NCBI RefSeq assembly: GCF_029870955.1
Contig: NZ_PGFQ01000001.1
Location: 2,418,001-2,482,000, forward strand
DNA length: 64,000 nt
From: Sulfitobacter faviae
GTDB taxonomy: Bacteria > Pseudomonadota > Alphaproteobacteria > Rhodobacterales > Rhodobacteraceae
Reading direction: 5' to 3'
The translations under genes and the position numbers were made by a program. The notes under the pieces were generated by a model. The model was not told where the DNA came from, made no database searches, and worked only from the letters and a program-made list of their open reading frames with translations. Each line of letters opens with the position of its first letter. Position 1 is the first letter of the stretch. Below, in pieces: positions 37,411 to 46,283 of the stretch.

Positions 37411-38601
37411 ATGAGCAACGACCGTCACGCGCGCACCCAAGCGATCCACGCAGGCACCCGCCGCAGCCAATATGGCGAGGTGAGCGAAGCGATCTACCTG
37501 ACCCAAGGTTTCGTCTATGACAGCGCCGAACAAGCCGAGGCGCGTTTCGAAGAGATCGGCCCGGATGAGTTCATCTATGCCCGCTATGGCAACCCCACGG
37601 TGGCCATGTTCGAGGACCGCATCGCCACGCTAGAAGGGGCCGAGGATGCCTTTGCCACCGCCAGCGGCATGGCGGCGGTCTCGGGCGCGCTGATTTCGAT
37701 GCTGAAGGCGGGCGATCATGTCGTCTCGGCCCGGGCGCTATTCGGGTCTTGTATCTATGTGCTGGAAGAGATCCTTGGCCGCTACGGGGTGGAGGTCACT
37801 TTCGTCGACGGCAGCGACCTCTCCGCTTGGGAGGCCGCGATCCGCGAGGACACCCGCGCGGTGTTTTTTGAATCCGTGGCCAACCCCACGCTTGAGGTGA
37901 TCGACATTGAGGCCGTGGCCAAGCTCGCCCATGCCAAGGGCGCGCTGGTTGTGGTCGACAATGTCTTTGCCACGCCGGTCTTTTCGCGCGCGATCTCGCA
38001 GGGCGCGGATGTGGTGGTCTATTCCGCGACCAAACATATCGATGGGCAGGGCCGTGCGCTTGGCGGTGTGGTGCTGGGCAGCCGCGAGTTCATCCGCGGC
38101 ACGCTTGAGCCTTACATGAAACACACCGGCGGCTCGATGAGCCCCTTCACGGCTTGGATCATGCTCAAAGGGTTGGAGACCATTGACCTGCGGGTGCGGG
38201 CGCAGGCGGCCAGCGCACAGGAATTGGCCGAGGCGCTGGAAGGTCACGCGGCCTTGGCGCGGGTGCTTTACCCGGGCCTTGCGGGCCATGCGCAGAACGC
38301 ACTGGCGATGCGCCAGATGGGGGCAGGGGGCACGGTGCTGTCCATTGACCTCAAGGGCGGCAAGGCGGCGGCTTTCGCATTCCTGAATGCGTTGCAGGTG
38401 GGCGTGATCTCAAACAACCTTGGCGACGCCAAGACCATCGTCACCCATCCGGCCACCACCACCCACCAGCGTCTGCCGCAGGACACCAAAGATCTTTTGG
38501 GCATCACGCCGGGGCTGGTGCGGATCAGCGTGGGGCTGGAATATAGCGGCGATCTCAAGGCCGATCTGCTGCAAGCCTTGGATGCGGCGGCGCAAGCCTG
38601 A
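37411..38601 (+). CDS. metZ: O-succinylhomoserine sulfhydrylase
   Basis: 396 residues, Cys/Met-metabolism PLP enzyme. Converts O-succinylhomoserine and sulfide to homocysteine. Motifs: ARYGNPTVAMFE, TASGMAAVSGAL, VVVDNVFATPVF and the PLP lysine K208 in VYSATKHIDGQG. The succinyl (MetZ) rather than acetyl (MetY) assignment rests on overall similarity and the SAM-II leader, which is usual for alphaproteobacterial metZ. A GGAAGGA ribosome site lies about 10 bases upstream. Confidence 0.93.
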   Translation: MSNDRHARTQAIHAGTRRSQYGEVSEAIYLTQGFVYDSAEQAEARFEEIGPDEFIYARYGNPTVAMFEDRIATLEGAEDAFATASGMAAVSGALISMLKAGDHVVSARALFGSCIYVLEEILGRYGVEVTFVDGSDLSAWEAAIREDTRAVFFESVANPTLEVIDIEAVAKLAHAKGALVVVDNVFATPVFSRAISQGADVVVYSATKHIDGQGRALGGVVLGSREFIRGTLEPYMKHTGGSMSPFTAWIMLKGLETIDLRVRAQAASAQELAEALEGHAALARVLYPGLAGHAQNALAMRQMGAGGTVLSIDLKGGKAAAFAFLNALQVGVISNNLGDAKTIVTHPATTTHQRLPQDTKDLLGITPGLVRISVGLEYSGDLKADLLQALDAAAQA

Positions 38602-38678
38602 CCTGATGTGTCGCGGGCGCGGTGGCATTTTGGCCCCGCGCATCATACATTGAGAGCGACAGACCGGAGGGCCGCGCA

Positions 38679-39770
38679 ATGAACATCGTGACTGAGATGT
38701 CCGAGACACCGGACCGGGAGGCGGCGCAATCCGCGCTCGCCACGCTGCGCGCTTGGGCCGAAACGGCCACCCCGGCCGAGATTGCGGCGCTGGACCCGGC
38801 GATGGCGCGGATGCTGGCCCCCACCGAATATCCCGCCCTTAGCCGCGCCTATCCCGAAGATTTCACAGCGGGCGACAACTACCGCGCCAGCCTGCCGGAT
38901 CTGCAAAACGGCCCCTCCAGCCTGATCCGCGGCGCGCAGCAGTTGATCCAGCATGTCGGCATCTCAAACTTTCGCCTGCCGATCCGCTATCGCAGCCGCG
39001 AGGGCGGGGATCTGCGGCTTGAGACCTCGGTCACCGGTACGGTCTCGCTCGATGCGGAGAAGAAGGGCATCAACATGTCCCGCATCATGCGCAGCTTCTA
39101 CCGCCATGCCGAGGCGACCTTTAGCTTTGAGGTGATCGAAGCGGCGCTGGACGACTACAAGGCCGATCTTGAGAGCTTGGATGCCCGGATTCAGATGCGC
39201 TTTTCCTTCCCGATGAAGATCGGCAGCCTGCGCTCGGGCCTCACCGGCTATCAGTATTACGACATCGCGCTGGAGTTGGTGGAACAGAACGGCGAGCGCA
39301 AGAAGATCGTGCATCTCGACTATGTCTATTCCAGCACCTGCCCCTGTTCGCTGGAACTGAGCGAACACGCGCGTCAGACCCGCGGGCAATTGGCGACGCC
39401 GCATTCGCAGCGCTCCGTCGCGCGGGTATCGGTCGAGACGCGGGACGAGGGCGATTGCCTGTGGTTCGAAGACCTGATCGAGATTTGCCGCCGCGCCGTG
39501 CCGACCGAGACGCAGGTCATGGTCAAACGCGAAGACGAACAGGCGTTCGCCGAGCTTAACGCCGCCAATCCGATCTTTGTCGAGGATGCCGCGCGGCTGT
39601 TTTGCGAACAGCTTTTGGCCGATGGCCGGGTGGGCGATTTCCGCATCGTCGCCAGCCATCAAGAAAGCCTGCACAGCCACGATGCGATCAGCGTGCTGAC
39701 CCAAGGCGAGACTTTTGCCGCGCAGAGCATCGACCCCAAGCTTTTCAACACCCTCTTTCACGTCGGCTGA
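38679..39770 (+). CDS. folE2: GTP cyclohydrolase FolE2 (type IB)
   Basis: 363 residues. First step of folate synthesis (GTP to dihydroneopterin triphosphate). Conserved MSRIMRSFYRHAE, YQYYDIALELVE, VYSSTCPCSLELSEHARQ (metal-binding Cys) and HQESLHSHDAI. GGAGG 9 bases before the ATG at 38679. FolE2 is the metal-flexible alternative to FolE. folB and folP lie 13 kb downstream in the same window. Confidence 0.95.
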   Translation: MNIVTEMSETPDREAAQSALATLRAWAETATPAEIAALDPAMARMLAPTEYPALSRAYPEDFTAGDNYRASLPDLQNGPSSLIRGAQQLIQHVGISNFRLPIRYRSREGGDLRLETSVTGTVSLDAEKKGINMSRIMRSFYRHAEATFSFEVIEAALDDYKADLESLDARIQMRFSFPMKIGSLRSGLTGYQYYDIALELVEQNGERKKIVHLDYVYSSTCPCSLELSEHARQTRGQLATPHSQRSVARVSVETRDEGDCLWFEDLIEICRRAVPTETQVMVKREDEQAFAELNAANPIFVEDAARLFCEQLLADGRVGDFRIVASHQESLHSHDAISVLTQGETFAAQSIDPKLFNTLFHVG

Positions 39771-39985
39771 CCCCGCACGGCGCGGCAATCGCGCATTGGT
39801 TGTTCGCAGCCCGCGCCGCGCCCCTTTGCGGGGCATTTCGCCTGTCTTAGCGCGGAAATGGCGAATATCGCCCTGTCAGCCCTGCAAGTCCCGACCAGCG
39901 GCTATGCGAAAACGTCGGTTCTGCTGCGGCGCAGCATTGCCTATTTAGCGGTCATCGAAATACTGGAAATTGCAAAGGCAATCAG

Positions 39986-40234
39986 ATGACCTACCAGAGC
40001 ACTGCTCACCCCGCCCACTCCGTCTCTCCCCTCGAAGGGCTGCGGCGCGCCGGCGCCGGTCTGCGCCGCTTTTTCGCGGGGATCGGCCATGGCATCATGA
40101 TGGGCTCCACCGCCCAACGCCGTTTTGAGCAGGTCCAAGGCCTGCAAGCGAAAAGCGACGAAGAACTGGCCGCCATGGGCATCAAACGTGACGACATCGT
40201 TCACCACGTTTTCAAAGACCTCTACTACATCTAA
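39986..40234 (+). CDS. DUF1127-like small protein
   Basis: 82 residues. The C-terminal half resembles DUF1127 proteins: an amphipathic basic segment (RRFEQVQGLQAKSDEELAAM) ending GIKRDDIVHHVF. Such proteins in alphaproteobacteria have been tied to phosphate or RNA metabolism. Monocistronic: preceded by a 215-base gap with its promoter and followed by a hairpin. Confidence 0.7.
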   Translation: MTYQSTAHPAHSVSPLEGLRRAGAGLRRFFAGIGHGIMMGSTAQRRFEQVQGLQAKSDEELAAMGIKRDDIVHHVFKDLYYI

Positions 40235-40242
40235 GACGACAC

Positions 40243-40270
40243 GGACCGGGGCCAAATCGCGCCCCGGTCC
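40243..40270 (+). terminator. hairpin after the DUF1127 gene
   Basis: Perfect 10-bp stem GGACCGGGGC (40243-40252) / GCCCCGGTCC (40261-40270), 8-base loop. No T tract follows, so termination may be Rho-assisted. Confidence 0.55.
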
Positions 40271-40315
40271 CGTCTCGGCTTGACAGCGACGAGCGGCCAA
40301 GCCAACGCTGCGCGC

Positions 40316-41764
40316 ATGTTGGATATACGACCTGTCGGATATGTCGTGGGCCTTTTGGTGGCCGTGCTCGGCCTTGCCATGATCATCCCGATCTTGGTCG
40401 ATCTGGCCGAAGGCCGGGGCCAATGGTGGGTCTTTGTCGAAAGCGCGCTGATCACGACGCTGGGCGGCGGTATGATCGCCCTCGCCAGCGCCAATGGAGT
40501 CCGCGAAGGGCTCACCATTCAACAGACATTCATGCTGACCACTGGCGTCTGGCTGATGCTGCCGCTCTTCGGGGCTTTGCCCTTCGTGCTGGGCGCGACC
40601 GAGGCCAGCGTGACCGACGCGATGTTCGAGGCGATGTCGGGGCTGACGACCACCGGGGCCACGGTGCTGACCGGGTTGGAAGACCTGCCCAAAGGTCTGC
40701 TGATCTGGCGTGGGATCCTGCAATGGCTGGGTGGCATTGGTATCGTCGTTGTCGCCATGGTCTTCCTGCCTGAGCTGCGGGTCGGTGGTATGCAGATCTT
40801 CAAATCCGAATCCTTCGACACTTTCGGGAAAATCCTGCCCCGCGCGGGGCAGATCGCGACGCAGATTTCGGTGATCTACCTCTGGCTCACGCTGGCCTGC
40901 ATGCTGAGCTATCTGGCCCTTGGGATGTCTACCTTCGACGCGACGGTGCATGCGCTGACAACGGTCTCGACGGGTGGTTTTTCTAACTACGACGCCTCCT
41001 TCAGCACCTTTTCCGGCCCCGCCGAATATGTCGCCGTGATTTTCATGATCCTCGCCGCGCTGCCCTTCGTGCGCTATGTGCAGCTGATCAACGGCAACCC
41101 CGTGGCCCTGCACCGCGACCCGCAGGTGCGCGGCTTTTTCATGACGATGACCTTTCTGGTGGTGATCGTCTTTTTCGTTCTGCGCAGCGGCACGACCTAT
41201 GAATCCGAGCGGGTTTTGCGCGAAGCGCTGTTCAACATCACCTCGATCATCTCGGGCACCGGTTATGCCTCGGCGGACTATATGCAATGGGGCAGCTTTG
41301 CCGTGGCGCTGTTCTTTTTCATCGGTCTGATCGGCGGCTGCGCGGGCTCGACCACCTGTTCGATCAAAATCTTCCGCTATCAACTGCTCTTTGCGTCGAT
41401 CCGCGCGCAGCTACGGCGGATCCGTTCGCCCCACGGTGTGTTTACCCCGCGCTACGACGGCCGCCCGGTGGGGGCGGACGTGCTAAGCTCGGTGATGTCC
41501 TTCTTCATGTTCTTCGTCGTATCGCTTGGCCTGATCTCGGTCGCGCTGAGCCTGACGGGGTTGGATTTCGTCACCTCCGTCTCGGGGGCGGCGGCGGCGC
41601 TGGCGAACATCGGCCCGGGATTGGGAGAGATCATCGGCCCGGCGGGGAACTTCAGCAGCCTTAATGACACGGCGAAGTGGATATTGATCATCGCCATGTG
41701 GATCGGGCGGCTGGAACTGATGGCGGTCTACGTCATGTTCACCGCCAAGTTCTGGCGCGCTTGA
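40316..41764 (+). CDS. trkH: Trk-system potassium uptake protein TrkH
   Basis: 482 residues, KtrB/TrkH channel subunit. Four pore repeats with filter regions near MSGLTTTGATVLTG, LTTVSTGGFSNYD, ITSIISGTGYASADY and AALANIGPGLGEI. It imports K+ with a cytosolic TrkA partner not seen in this window. The start MLDIRPVGYVVG at 40316 is preferred; an upstream TTG (40280) is possible. A strong terminator follows. Confidence 0.94.
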   Translation: MLDIRPVGYVVGLLVAVLGLAMIIPILVDLAEGRGQWWVFVESALITTLGGGMIALASANGVREGLTIQQTFMLTTGVWLMLPLFGALPFVLGATEASVTDAMFEAMSGLTTTGATVLTGLEDLPKGLLIWRGILQWLGGIGIVVVAMVFLPELRVGGMQIFKSESFDTFGKILPRAGQIATQISVIYLWLTLACMLSYLALGMSTFDATVHALTTVSTGGFSNYDASFSTFSGPAEYVAVIFMILAALPFVRYVQLINGNPVALHRDPQVRGFFMTMTFLVVIVFFVLRSGTTYESERVLREALFNITSIISGTGYASADYMQWGSFAVALFFFIGLIGGCAGSTTCSIKIFRYQLLFASIRAQLRRIRSPHGVFTPRYDGRPVGADVLSSVMSFFMFFVVSLGLISVALSLTGLDFVTSVSGAAAALANIGPGLGEIIGPAGNFSSLNDTAKWILIIAMWIGRLELMAVYVMFTAKFWRA

Positions 41765-41770
41765 AGCGCG

Positions 41771-41805
41771 AAAGGGCGGCGCCGATGGCACCGCCCTTTG
41801 TCTTT
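41771..41805 (+). terminator. rho-independent terminator after trkH
   Basis: Perfect stem AAAGGGCGG (41771-41779) / CCGCCCTTT (41791-41799) with an inner GCC-GAT-GGC, then GTCTTT. The A/T-flanked stem should work in both directions, serving the convergent gene too. Confidence 0.85.
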
Positions 41806-41829
41806 GTCGCTAGGGGCTGAGCCCCCGCG

Positions 41830-43680
41830 TTATTCCCAGCAGCTGACCAAGACGGTCATGCCCTGCGCGCGCAGCGTCAGGTCGCGCGGCGCGATCGGGC
41901 CTGTGGCCCCCTGCGCCTGTTTGCTGCCCAGCCCGGCATCCTGCGCTGCCTTGAGGATCACATCACCATCAAGGGCAAAGCTCACGTCTTCGGGCAGTTT
42001 GCGGTCCGCTTCCGTCTGGGGAAGCAACATGCCCACGACGTGGCCATTCTCATCAAAGACCGGACCCCCGGCATCGCCAGGCTGGGCCTTGACCGAGAGG
42101 CGCTTGAGGGTCTCATCTCCGTTCAGGCCCTTGAGGTCCGACAGCGCGCCAAAGGTCAGTGTCGCGGCACTCAGCACGCCCTCGTAGGAGTAGCCCGCGA
42201 CGGAGATTTCCGATTGCAGGCGCGGGGCCGCGTTGCTGAATTCGGCCACGGCCAGCGGGGCGAGGCGGCTTTCGGGTTTGAGCAGGGCTAGGCCGCGCGC
42301 CTCATCGGTGGCGACCACCGTGGCATCGGTATCGGCGTCCAGTGTCACCCGCCCGCAAGAGCCCACGACTTCGCTGGTGGTGACGACCGCGCCATTGCCA
42401 TCGATGAAAAAGCCGCTGCGGGCGATCTTGGGCTGGCGGATTTGCAGGCCGGCGACCAGATCAATCGCCTGCGCGTCGCTGTTGCCTGCGGCAGCATCGA
42501 GCACGCCGGGCAGACGCGTGAGGCTTTTCGACATCTCGGCCACCACGCGGCGGCGGCGGTCTTCGTCCCCGGCGGGCCAGATCAGCGTGAAGCCCTTGAT
42601 CTGACCGTTCTCCAACGAGACCTGCGTCTGGCTGATGATGCTGCCGTTTTCGCCGATCAGCTCAAAGGAATTGCGCTTGCGCTCGCGCGGGCCATCCAAG
42701 GGGACGATCTCAAGCGTTTGCATGATGTCATAAAGGCCATAGAGCGTATCTTGATTGCCCGGCTGGCTGATCAACAAGACCCGCGCGCCGATGTTGCCGC
42801 TGCTGTCGTAATGGGCAAAGGGCGGCTCGTAGCGGGCGAAGTCGACTTCGGCGGTGGGCATCATGATCTCGATCCCGGCCTTCTCGTCGCGCACCAGTTG
42901 CAAGCCCAGCCCGTCGAGCACGGCGTTATACTGCGCCATTAGCGCGGCGCGCTGGCGGGTGGTCAGCACACCGGTCTGCTCATAGCTGTTGGCGCCTTGC
43001 CAGGCGCGCATGGAGGCACGGGTGCCGCGGCCAAAGGCACCGTCAATCGCGGCGTCGTAAAAGCCCGCCCATTGCAGGGCGATTTGCAGGTCTTTGCGCT
43101 CCTGCGCCGAAAGGGCGCGTTCCGAGCGGCGCGCCTCTGCTGGGGTCTCATCCGGTTCGGGCGGGGTGGGGGCCGGGGCGGTCTCGGCCTCTGCGGCTTC
43201 GGTTTCACCCTCCGTCGCTGCGGGATCAAGCGGGGTTGTCGTGACATCGGGGGTGGTGCTGCCCGCGGCGGCTTCCTCTGGCGCAACGCCATCCACGCCC
43301 ACGGGTGCGTCGATCACGCCGGTTTCCAGAACGTTGTCACCCACGGGCCAGAACTGCTGCTGGAACCGGCTGGATTGCTGGATGAAGCTGTCGCGCGGCA
43401 CCAGACCGTCGCGCACATAGCTGCGCAGCACCAGTTCCGCATCCTCGCGCCGGTAGGGGCCTACGGCGATGCCGTACCAGCCGCCGCCCAAGGCAAAGCC
43501 ATTCACGTCATCCAACAGGGTCTCATAGGCGCGCGCCCGATCCGTGGCCTCGGCCAAGGACGGCTGCGCCTCGATCTGAACCCAAACGACATCCTCTGCC
43601 GATTGCGCCCGCGCAAGGCCCGCCCAGGTCAGGCTCAGGGCCAAGAAGATCGCCACGGGGGCACGTAGAATTCGCTTCAT
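41830..43680 (-). CDS. secreted SPOR-like / peptidoglycan-binding / trypsin-fold pseudoprotease
   Basis: 616 residues. Signal peptide to about residue 26 (LARAQ), a SPOR-like domain (about 30-112), an acidic Thr/Pro/Glu-rich linker, a PG_binding_1-like domain (about 192-250), a central domain, then a trypsin fold (about 420-580). The protease triad is lost at all three positions: the His site is E437 (VVTTSEVV), the Asp site G463 (RGLALLK) and the Ser site A537 (GDAGGP). The fold is otherwise clear, so it is probably a scaffold or cell-wall-bound sensor. The ATG at 43680 is preferred over a GTG 6 bases upstream. Confidence 0.82.
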   Translation of the reverse strand: MKRILRAPVAIFLALSLTWAGLARAQSAEDVVWVQIEAQPSLAEATDRARAYETLLDDVNGFALGGGWYGIAVGPYRREDAELVLRSYVRDGLVPRDSFIQQSSRFQQQFWPVGDNVLETGVIDAPVGVDGVAPEEAAAGSTTPDVTTTPLDPAATEGETEAAEAETAPAPTPPEPDETPAEARRSERALSAQERKDLQIALQWAGFYDAAIDGAFGRGTRASMRAWQGANSYEQTGVLTTRQRAALMAQYNAVLDGLGLQLVRDEKAGIEIMMPTAEVDFARYEPPFAHYDSSGNIGARVLLISQPGNQDTLYGLYDIMQTLEIVPLDGPRERKRNSFELIGENGSIISQTQVSLENGQIKGFTLIWPAGDEDRRRRVVAEMSKSLTRLPGVLDAAAGNSDAQAIDLVAGLQIRQPKIARSGFFIDGNGAVVTTSEVVGSCGRVTLDADTDATVVATDEARGLALLKPESRLAPLAVAEFSNAAPRLQSEISVAGYSYEGVLSAATLTFGALSDLKGLNGDETLKRLSVKAQPGDAGGPVFDENGHVVGMLLPQTEADRKLPEDVSFALDGDVILKAAQDAGLGSKQAQGATGPIAPRDLTLRAQGMTVLVSCWE

Positions 43681-43835
43681 CGTCACTCAACTCTCGCAAA
43701 ACCAAATCCGAGCCAGATTACGCCGGAAAGCGGCGCGAATGCCATGCCAAAGGGGGCGAAATTCTGATAAAGCTGTGATTGACCCCCATGGTTTGCAGAC
43801 GTAGGAAAGGCGCGCATCATTAAGGGGCAATCACC

Positions 43836-44783
43836 ATGTCTGACGCAGCGCAGAAACCACGCTCTTTCCAAGAGATCATCCTTGCTTTGCAGAGCTATTG
43901 GGCGCGGCAGGGCTGCGCGGTGCTGCAACCCTACGACATGGAAGTGGGCGCGGGCACCTTTCACCCGGCCACCACGCTGCGCAGCCTTGGCACGCAGCCT
44001 TGGGCCGCGGCCTATGTTCAGCCCTCGCGCCGCCCCACCGATGGGCGCTATGGTGAGAACCCGAACCGTTTGCAGCACTACTACCAGTATCAGGTGCTGA
44101 TCAAACCCAGCCCGCCGAACCTGCAGGAGCTGTACCTCGGCTCGCTTCAGGCCATCGGCATCGACATGGCGCTGCATGACATCCGCTTTGTCGAGGACGA
44201 TTGGGAAAGCCCGACGCTCGGCGCTTGGGGTCTGGGTTGGGAAGTCTGGTGCGACGGCATGGAAGTGTCGCAGTTCACCTATTTCCAGCAGGTCGGCGGG
44301 CATGACTGCCACCCCGTCTCGGGTGAGCTGACCTACGGGCTGGAGCGTCTGGCGATGTATGTGCTGGGTGTCGATCACGTCATGGACATGCCCTTCAACA
44401 GCCCCGACGCGCCGATCCCGCTGACCTACGGCGATGTGTTCAAACAGACCGAAGAGGAATTCGCGCGCTGGAACTTCGATACGGCCAATACCGAGGTGCT
44501 GCTCGATCAGTTCAATGAGGCTGAGGCGCATTGCAAATACATCCTCGAACAGCCCGCCGAGGACCCCAAGACCGGCAAGCGCATCGTCATGGCGCATCCG
44601 GCCTATGACCAATGCATCAAGGCGAGCCATATCTTTAACCTGCTGGATGCCCGCGGCGTGATCTCGGTCACCGAGCGGCAGGCCTATATCGGGCGGGTGC
44701 GGGCGCTGGCCAAGCAATGCGCGGATGCCTTCGTGCAGACCCGTGCGGGCGGCTGGACGCCCGAGGCGGACAGCGCGGCATGA
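43836..44783 (+). CDS. glyQ: glycine-tRNA ligase alpha subunit
   Basis: 315 residues. Catalytic subunit of the tetrameric bacterial glycyl-tRNA synthetase. Conserved [54 protein letters not shown] and the [14 protein letters not shown] region. AAGGGG 9 bases before the ATG. Its stop overlaps the next ATG. The beta subunit glyS lies 1.5 kb downstream, separated by two small membrane-protein genes. Confidence 0.97.
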   Translation: MSDAAQKPRSFQEIILALQSYWARQGCAVLQPYDMEVGAGTFHPATTLRSLGTQPWAAAYVQPSRRPTDGRYGENPNRLQHYYQYQVLIKPSPPNLQELYLGSLQAIGIDMALHDIRFVEDDWESPTLGAWGLGWEVWCDGMEVSQFTYFQQVGGHDCHPVSGELTYGLERLAMYVLGVDHVMDMPFNSPDAPIPLTYGDVFKQTEEEFARWNFDTANTEVLLDQFNEAEAHCKYILEQPAEDPKTGKRIVMAHPAYDQCIKASHIFNLLDARGVISVTERQAYIGRVRALAKQCADAFVQTRAGGWTPEADSAA

Positions 44784-45295
44784 GCGGGAAGATTGTTGGC
44801 ATCGTGATCCTCGTCTCCGCAGTGATCGCCGGTGCGGCGCTCTATTACCTTCAGATCTACGGCTTTTACCATGATGTGCCCGAGGCCAAGGTTGAACTCG
44901 TCTCTCTGACGACGGAGGAGCCGGAGGAGATCGCGGCGGAGAACCTACAGGCCATCGACGCCGACAGTTCCCCGATCCGGTTTCGCGCCTGTTTCGAGCA
45001 TGACATCAGCCTCGCCATGGCGACCGAGACCTATGAGATCACCGAGCATACCGATCCGCGCAACGCGCCGGGCTGGTTCGATTGTTTCGACGCCCCCGCC
45101 ATCGCGGCTGAGATCGAGGCGGGCAGCGCGCTGACCTTCCTCGGCGGCAAAAACGTGCACTACGGCGTCGATCGGATCGTGGCGCTGACCGACGACGGGC
45201 GCGGCTATATCTGGCATGAGCTGAACGACTGTGGTGAGAAGTCCTATGACGGCACCGTGGTGGGTGAGGCCTGCCCGGAACGCCCCGCCGACTGA
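44780..45295 (+). CDS. membrane-anchored protein of unknown function between glyQ and glyS
   Basis: 171 residues: an N-terminal membrane helix ([20 protein letters not shown]) and a periplasmic domain with paired cysteines ([33 protein letters not shown]). It matches my recollection of a family found between glyQ and glyS in Rhodobacteraceae (DUF6446), but that name is from memory. Overlaps glyQ by 4 bases (ATGA), so translation is coupled. Confidence 0.78.
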   Translation: MSGKIVGIVILVSAVIAGAALYYLQIYGFYHDVPEAKVELVSLTTEEPEEIAAENLQAIDADSSPIRFRACFEHDISLAMATETYEITEHTDPRNAPGWFDCFDAPAIAAEIEAGSALTFLGGKNVHYGVDRIVALTDDGRGYIWHELNDCGEKSYDGTVVGEACPERPAD

Positions 45296-45376
45296 TCTTA
45301 TCGCCGCGCGCGGCCCCTTTCGGCGGAACCTTTTGCCGCTGCCGAACGCTTGTCCCCACATAGAACGGGGGCGAAA

Positions 45377-46191
45377 ATGTCAGAGAAAACACATGAGGGG
45401 CTGAAATGGGTGATGCGCGCAGGCTATGGCGCGCGCGGGGTGATCTATACGATCATCGGCGCGCTGGCGCTTTTGGCCGCCCTGAAACGCACCCAAGCCT
45501 CGGGTACGAAAGACGCCCTCGCGGCGCTGCGGGATGAGCCCTATGGCATCCCCGCGCTCTTTGCCATCGGCATCGGGCTGCTGGCCTATCTGGTCTGGCG
45601 GGTCGCCGCGGGCGTGAAGGATGTCGAAGACCACGGCACTGACGCCAAGGGGCTGATCGCGCGGCTGGGGCAGATCACGACCGGGCTGATCCACGGCGGT
45701 ATCGGCGTCTCGGTTCTCGCTCTGGCGATGAGCGGCAAGAACTCCGGCGGCAGTTCTGCGCAGGACTGGACGCAAAAGCTGATGGCCATGCCCGCCGGGC
45801 GCTATATCGTGGCCGCGGGGCGCTGATCCTGCTGGGCGCGGGGATTTACTACGCCTACAAAGGGCTGAGCGGGAAGTATAAGGGCCATCTGGCGCGCACC
45901 CATTTCACCGAAAGCATCGACCCCATCGTGAAGATTGGCCTTGTCATCTATGGCGGCATTCTCGCGCTCGTCGCCTTTTCGCTGGGCTATGCGGCGCTCA
46001 CGGCTAACCCCGAACAGGCGGGCGGTCTGGGCGAGGCGTTGCAAGACCTGCGCGGCATGGCCTTTGGGCGCTTCCTTCTGGGCGGTGCCGGGCTGGGGCT
46101 CATCGGTTTCGCGGTCTATAACTTCGTCGAAGCGGGCTACCGCGTGGTGCCAAAATTCTCCGACCCGGATATCCGCACCTTGTTGGATTAA
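45377..46191 (+). CDS. DUF1206 membrane protein (one frameshift)
   Basis: About 271 residues with six membrane helices in three repeats, each with a pattern like ARGVIYTIIGALAL, LIHGGIGVSVLAL and IVKIGLVIYGGILAL. Adding one G to the GGGG run 45817-45820 joins the two halves (ALILLGAGIYYAYKG). Function unknown. It lies between the glyQ-coupled gene and glyS. Confidence 0.85.
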
Positions 46192-46283
46192 ACGCGGGGC
46201 GGGGGGCTAGACCCTCCGCCTAGCACTCGTTATCCAAGCCCCCGATGAGACGCCGCCGTCGCGGCAAGAATTGGGGGCCGCCC

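Noticed and set aside
38617..38641. hairpin after metZ as a terminator or a folate riboswitch before folE2
   Set aside because: The stem GCGCGG/CCGCGC has no T tract, and I could not match it to any folate-sensing RNA class.
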